Source of the DNA: Erwinia billingiae Eb661
GTDB taxonomy: Bacteria; Pseudomonadota; Gammaproteobacteria; Enterobacterales; Enterobacteriaceae
DNA length: 64,000 nt
NCBI RefSeq assembly: GCF_000196615.1
Contig: NC_014306.1
Span: forward strand, 434,001-498,000
Reading direction: 5' to 3'
Shown: piece by piece, positions 61,061 through 64,000 of the stretch
Layout of the letters: every line of letters begins with the position of its first letter
Numbering within the stretch: position 1 is the stretch's first letter
The notes under the pieces: model-generated
Seen by the model: only the letters and a program-made list of their open reading frames with translations
Database searches by the model: none
Told to the model about the DNA's origin: nothing
Program-made: the position numbers and the translations under genes

Positions 61061-62160
61061 AATCATTCCACAAACTAACCCTGTTTTTGCTGGTTGCCAC
61101 CAGTATGCTTTTTGCTAGCCCGGCCATGGCCGCCGCCACAATGCCACCCGTCACGCAGAAGGAGAGTGCCGTGATCAATACCCTGTTTGCAAAAACTAAA
61201 CCGCAGTGCATCGGGCGCTATGTGATTGATGTCCCTGTATCATTTGATAATCAGCTGCGCGATATGATCTTCATCGATGATTTTAAAATCAGCAGCAAAT
61301 GGATTTACCCACCCGCCTTTCATCAGCGGATAAAGCTCAGGGAGCAGGAGTTACGGGAAGCGATTAATAGGCCCGAAAATGAACCGGAAGACGCTCCGTA
61401 TATAAAGGAAAAAATTCTGCTTCCAGAAGGGAAAGGTGTTATTTTCGATCATAATGAATCAGATACCCCTGATATTTATCGACAGCTTGAGGCCCATGTC
61501 TATGTAAATAACGTGGCCTTTGTGATCACCGCGGAGTTTCGGGATTTCTCTGGTGAAAAAAATAAGGAAAAGAAAGCCGGTTATTTAGCCAGGGGCTTTA
61601 CTGAAGCTGATGCAAACACCAAACCAGCCAAGCTCGCCGCACTGCAATCGTTGATCTCGCGCTTGAGTGGCAGACAGGATGAAGTAATCCCGGAGGAAAA
61701 AGGTGTGTGTATTCCGAACGGATTTATCCGGGATGATGGCGCTCCGCATACTGAGCGAGTTACTTTCCATTATGGGAATGAGGATTTCAACTTTGGCGCT
61801 GAAATGGACAATACGATACAGGGGTCAGATGACACCCTGTTTAATCGCAGTGCGCAAATAAACGAAGCGCTGAAAACCTCCAATGAGTACAGCATTAAAA
61901 AAGAAGCGCGAACCATTAATAGTATCCCAACTGAAATGTGGTTGTTTGGTGGTAAACAAACCCTCAGAAATGAGCAGACGAAAGAGGATGATAAAATCAC
62001 CTTCTACGACTTTGATCTGTATGCTAATGAACGGGACGCCACGCCCGAAAAACCTAACCTTAATATTGGCCTCAGCAGCGAGTACCTTAAAACGCGGTAC
62101 AGCGAAGCACAGATGATTGAAGTCTGGGATCGACTGGTCAATTCACTGCGCTTCAGATAA
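61057..62160 (+). CDS. Tli4-like T6SS immunity protein, copy 1
   Basis: A periplasmic protein of 367 residues. The Sec signal peptide (1 to about 25) ends in PAMAA. The mature part matches the Tli4 immunity family in layout: KPQCIGRYVIDVP near the N-terminus, a central region with CIPNGFIRDDG, and a C-terminal YLKTRYSEAQMIEVWDRL. It would bind and neutralise the adjacent lipase in the periplasm. The start overlaps the effector stop by 4 bases. Confidence 0.88.
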   Translation: MKSFHKLTLFLLVATSMLFASPAMAAATMPPVTQKESAVINTLFAKTKPQCIGRYVIDVPVSFDNQLRDMIFIDDFKISSKWIYPPAFHQRIKLREQELREAINRPENEPEDAPYIKEKILLPEGKGVIFDHNESDTPDIYRQLEAHVYVNNVAFVITAEFRDFSGEKNKEKKAGYLARGFTEADANTKPAKLAALQSLISRLSGRQDEVIPEEKGVCIPNGFIRDDGAPHTERVTFHYGNEDFNFGAEMDNTIQGSDDTLFNRSAQINEALKTSNEYSIKKEARTINSIPTEMWLFGGKQTLRNEQTKEDDKITFYDFDLYANERDATPEKPNLNIGLSSEYLKTRYSEAQMIEVWDRLVNSLRFR

Positions 62161-62232
62161 CCACTTGAGTTACTTATGGCTCTCCGGTTTTGCCTGGGAG
62201 CCACTGTTAAAAGCAGTGCAAGGATGCTTATC

Positions 62233-63315
62233 ATGAAAATTCTCTATTACAGAGTAGCGCTATCGCTGGCCTGCATCATGTTTATTTTCCCGGCTATAGC
62301 CGTCACGTCACCGATGAAGAAGAGTGCCGTGATCAATACTCTGTTTGCAGAGACTAAACCGCAGTGCATCGGGCGCTATGTAATTGACGTCCCGCAGTCG
62401 TTTAACAATCAGTTGCGCGATATGATCTTTATTGATGATTTTAAAATCAGCAGTAAATGGATGTATCCGCCTGCGTTTCAGCAGCGGATAAAGCTCAGGG
62501 AGCAGGAGTTACGTGAAACAATTAATAAACCCGGAAACGATCCGAAAAATGCCCCTTTTATAAAAGAAAGGATCCTGCTTCCTGAAGGTAAGGGGGTAAT
62601 ATTTGATAGTAACAGACCCGGTTCTGATGATTTGTACCGAAGATTGGAAGCTCATGTCTATGTGAATAAGGTGGCATTTATTATTACGACAAACATTCGT
62701 GATTTTTCGGCGCCAAAATACAGGGGTAGAAAATCTGAGTATCTTAAAACTACTACAGAAGAACAGACAAACACCAAACCAGCCAAGCTCGCCGCACTGC
62801 AATCGTTGATCTCGCGTTTGAGTGGCAGACAGGATGAAGAAATCCCAAAAGAAAAAGGTGTGTGCATTCCGAACGGATTTATCCGGGATGATGGAATGCC
62901 ACACAAAGAAAAAGTAACATTTAGCTTCATAACTGATGAGTTTGTTTTTGGTGTATATACAAATAATACTTATACAGGTTCAAATTATACTCTCTTCAAT
63001 CGCAGTGATGAAATTGATAAATTCCTTCGTTCAGTCAACCAACACACAATAAAAAAATACAAACTCTCACCAGACGGTATTTCCTCACAGGCATGGTTGT
63101 CTGGCGGAACGCAAACCATCACCAACTCTGAGGCGAGGGAAAATGTAATGTTCCCGACTTATGATTTCGATCTATATGCGCATGAAGCCGATGCCATACC
63201 TGACAAACCATGGCTAACCATGGGGATAGGCAACGAGAGCTTGAAAACACGTTACAGCGAAGCACAAATGGTTGAAATCTGGGACCGGCTGGTAAATTCC
63301 TTACGCTACAAATAG
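62233..63315 (+). CDS. Tli4-like T6SS immunity protein, copy 2
   Basis: A paralogue of the preceding gene, 360 residues with a Sec signal peptide (1 to about 23). Residues about 30-120 and the central CIPNGFIRDDG and terminal YSEAQMVEIWDRL blocks are near-identical to copy 1, while the segments between are diverged. AAGGA precedes ATG 62233; the frame is open further upstream but without a ribosome site. The gene is more AT-rich than copy 1. It may protect against a variant of the lipase from other strains. Confidence 0.87.
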   Translation: MKILYYRVALSLACIMFIFPAIAVTSPMKKSAVINTLFAETKPQCIGRYVIDVPQSFNNQLRDMIFIDDFKISSKWMYPPAFQQRIKLREQELRETINKPGNDPKNAPFIKERILLPEGKGVIFDSNRPGSDDLYRRLEAHVYVNKVAFIITTNIRDFSAPKYRGRKSEYLKTTTEEQTNTKPAKLAALQSLISRLSGRQDEEIPKEKGVCIPNGFIRDDGMPHKEKVTFSFITDEFVFGVYTNNTYTGSNYTLFNRSDEIDKFLRSVNQHTIKKYKLSPDGISSQAWLSGGTQTITNSEARENVMFPTYDFDLYAHEADAIPDKPWLTMGIGNESLKTRYSEAQMVEIWDRLVNSLRYK

Positions 63316-63436
63316 TTGATTCAATCTTTATAGTTCTCAGTGTACGTTTCCACGCATATAGGATGATGATCTGCAGTGGTGATTATCAACCCAGAACCAT
63401 GCTGTGTAATTAATACTCATTAAGTAAGGAAATACA

Positions 63437-63712
63437 ATGAGCGTAGGATATTTTCTAATAGTTGGTGATAGCACCACCTGTGGCGGAAAAATTTTAACGG
63501 GTGCCCCCCGTTTTTTATGGGGGGGTAAACCTACTGCCAGAGCTGGGGACATGGTTTCATGCGGTCGATTTACCGGTACATTTAAAATATTAGCGGGTGT
63601 GGGGGACATGTTTGATGAGGGGGTGATGCTAGCCGGTTCACTTGAAAGCTTTAGTTCTTGTCCGTGCCGCGCACGATTTATACCTTCTATACAAGACTCT
63701 TATTCAAAATAA
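63437..63712 (+). CDS. PAAR-domain T6SS spike tip protein
   Basis: A 91-residue PAAR protein that sharpens the VgrG spike. It shows the family pattern in LIVGDSTTCGGKILTGAP and KPTARAGDMVSCGRFTG, with Cys and Asp residues placed to bind a metal. It has no toxin extension. AAGGAA precedes the ATG. It probably forms a unit with the gene that follows, which starts 19 bases after its stop. Confidence 0.88.
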   Translation: MSVGYFLIVGDSTTCGGKILTGAPRFLWGGKPTARAGDMVSCGRFTGTFKILAGVGDMFDEGVMLAGSLESFSSCPCRARFIPSIQDSYSK

Positions 63713-63731
63713 AAATGGAATAATTTATAAT

Positions 63732-64000
63732 ATGGCCTGGCCTATACCTGATATTCCAGAGAAATATTCCTTTCCCAAGCCAAAAATTTGGCTGTGGATA
63801 GTTGTGTTGCTAGTTATACAAACGTTTGGGTTTATAACCAGTATGTGGGTATTTAAAACCACGAATTATGATGCCATTTTGCTCAGTGGTGTACTTTCTG
63901 CTTTTTTACTGTGGCTATGTATATTTGGCGTAGTGTTTAATCGCTATGAACAATCTTCAAATGCCAGAATAAGTTGGGAAGCCGAGAGAGAACGGACTAA
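63732..64000 (+). CDS. N-terminal part of a T6SS-locus membrane protein, cut by the window end
   Basis: An open frame from ATG 63732 to the window end (89 codons read, no stop). The start MAWPIPDIPEKYSFPKPKIW is polar and proline-rich. Two membrane helices follow (about 21-39 and 49-68) with a short loop, then a charged, likely cytoplasmic region. The family is not recognised. Its place after PAAR and, presumably, before tssM suggests a T6SS accessory protein or a membrane-anchored effector-associated factor. Confidence 0.65.
   Translation, partial: MAWPIPDIPEKYSFPKPKIWLWIVVLLVIQTFGFITSMWVFKTTNYDAILLSGVLSAFLLWLCIFGVVFNRYEQSSNARISWEAERERT

Overview
The window is chromosomal DNA of a gamma-proteobacterium of the order Enterobacterales, most likely Erwiniaceae (Pantoea, Erwinia or a close relative). 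This rests on close matches to enteric genes (aer, sbmA, treF, pepE, qorB/ytfH, umuD, dld), two three-subunit periplasmic sugar-acid dehydrogenases of the type known from Pantoea and Erwinia, a 557-residue LeuA, and a type VI secretion locus in the order seen in enteric plant- and animal-associated bacteria. Base composition looks moderately GC-rich, with AT-rich islands at about 7.4-8.6 kb, 25.0-25.4 kb, 47.1-47.6 kb and from about 62.9 kb to the right end. I see no rRNA, tRNA, CRISPR array or intact insertion sequence.

Layout. 0-3 kb: the aerotaxis receptor aer behind a sigma-28 promoter, three 47-bp palindromic repeats, and an AraC regulator convergent with a stand-alone leuA (2.9-4.6 kb). 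4.6-7.4 kb: a structured non-coding region, a one-chain dihydroxyacetone kinase, and a 244-bp tandem duplication carrying large palindromes. 7.4-10 kb: an AT-rich unknown gene pair and sbmA. 10-13 kb: a PAS-GGDEF-EAL protein with three near-identical PAS units. 13-19 kb: an MFS transporter divergent from a gluconate 2-dehydrogenase operon, with a GntR-type operator between them. 19-25 kb: a VOC protein, LysR/SDR, a Sua5/YciO-type protein, LysR and a YnfM-like exporter. 25-27 kb: treF, probably starting at ATC. 27-34 kb: an orphan amino-acid-binding protein with a DUF2817 peptidase, converging on an operon IclR-OPT transporter-DUF1177-AroM-PepE. 34-36.5 kb: a 2-oxoglutarate/Fe(II) oxygenase, a Gfo/Idh/MocA oxidoreductase and a Nudix hydrolase. 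36.6-40.2 kb: a second three-subunit membrane dehydrogenase (sorbitol/2-ketogluconate type). 40.2-46.1 kb: ytfH/qorB, MFS/IclR, YceI and dld. 46.2-47.1 kb: an SOS-boxed umuD followed by an S24-like small gene in place of umuC. 47.6-64 kb: a type VI secretion locus, tssB-tssC-tssK-tssL-ompA-like-hcp-clpV-vgrG, followed by a Tle4-like lipase effector, two tandem Tli4-like immunity genes, a PAAR protein and the start of a membrane protein cut by the window end. The remaining core genes (tssM, A, E, F, G, J) must lie elsewhere, probably just beyond the right edge.

How the parts fit. The two dehydrogenase complexes could together oxidise gluconate to 2-ketogluconate and then to 2,5-diketogluconate in the periplasm, passing electrons to quinone; the GntR-like operator ties the first complex to gluconate. 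The OPT/DUF1177/AroM/PepE operon looks like a peptide uptake and hydrolysis unit. The T6SS locus carries its own lipase/immunity module, and the 7.4-8.3 kb pair may be a second, unlinked toxin/immunity pair. All functions are inferred from the sequence alone; no database search was run.
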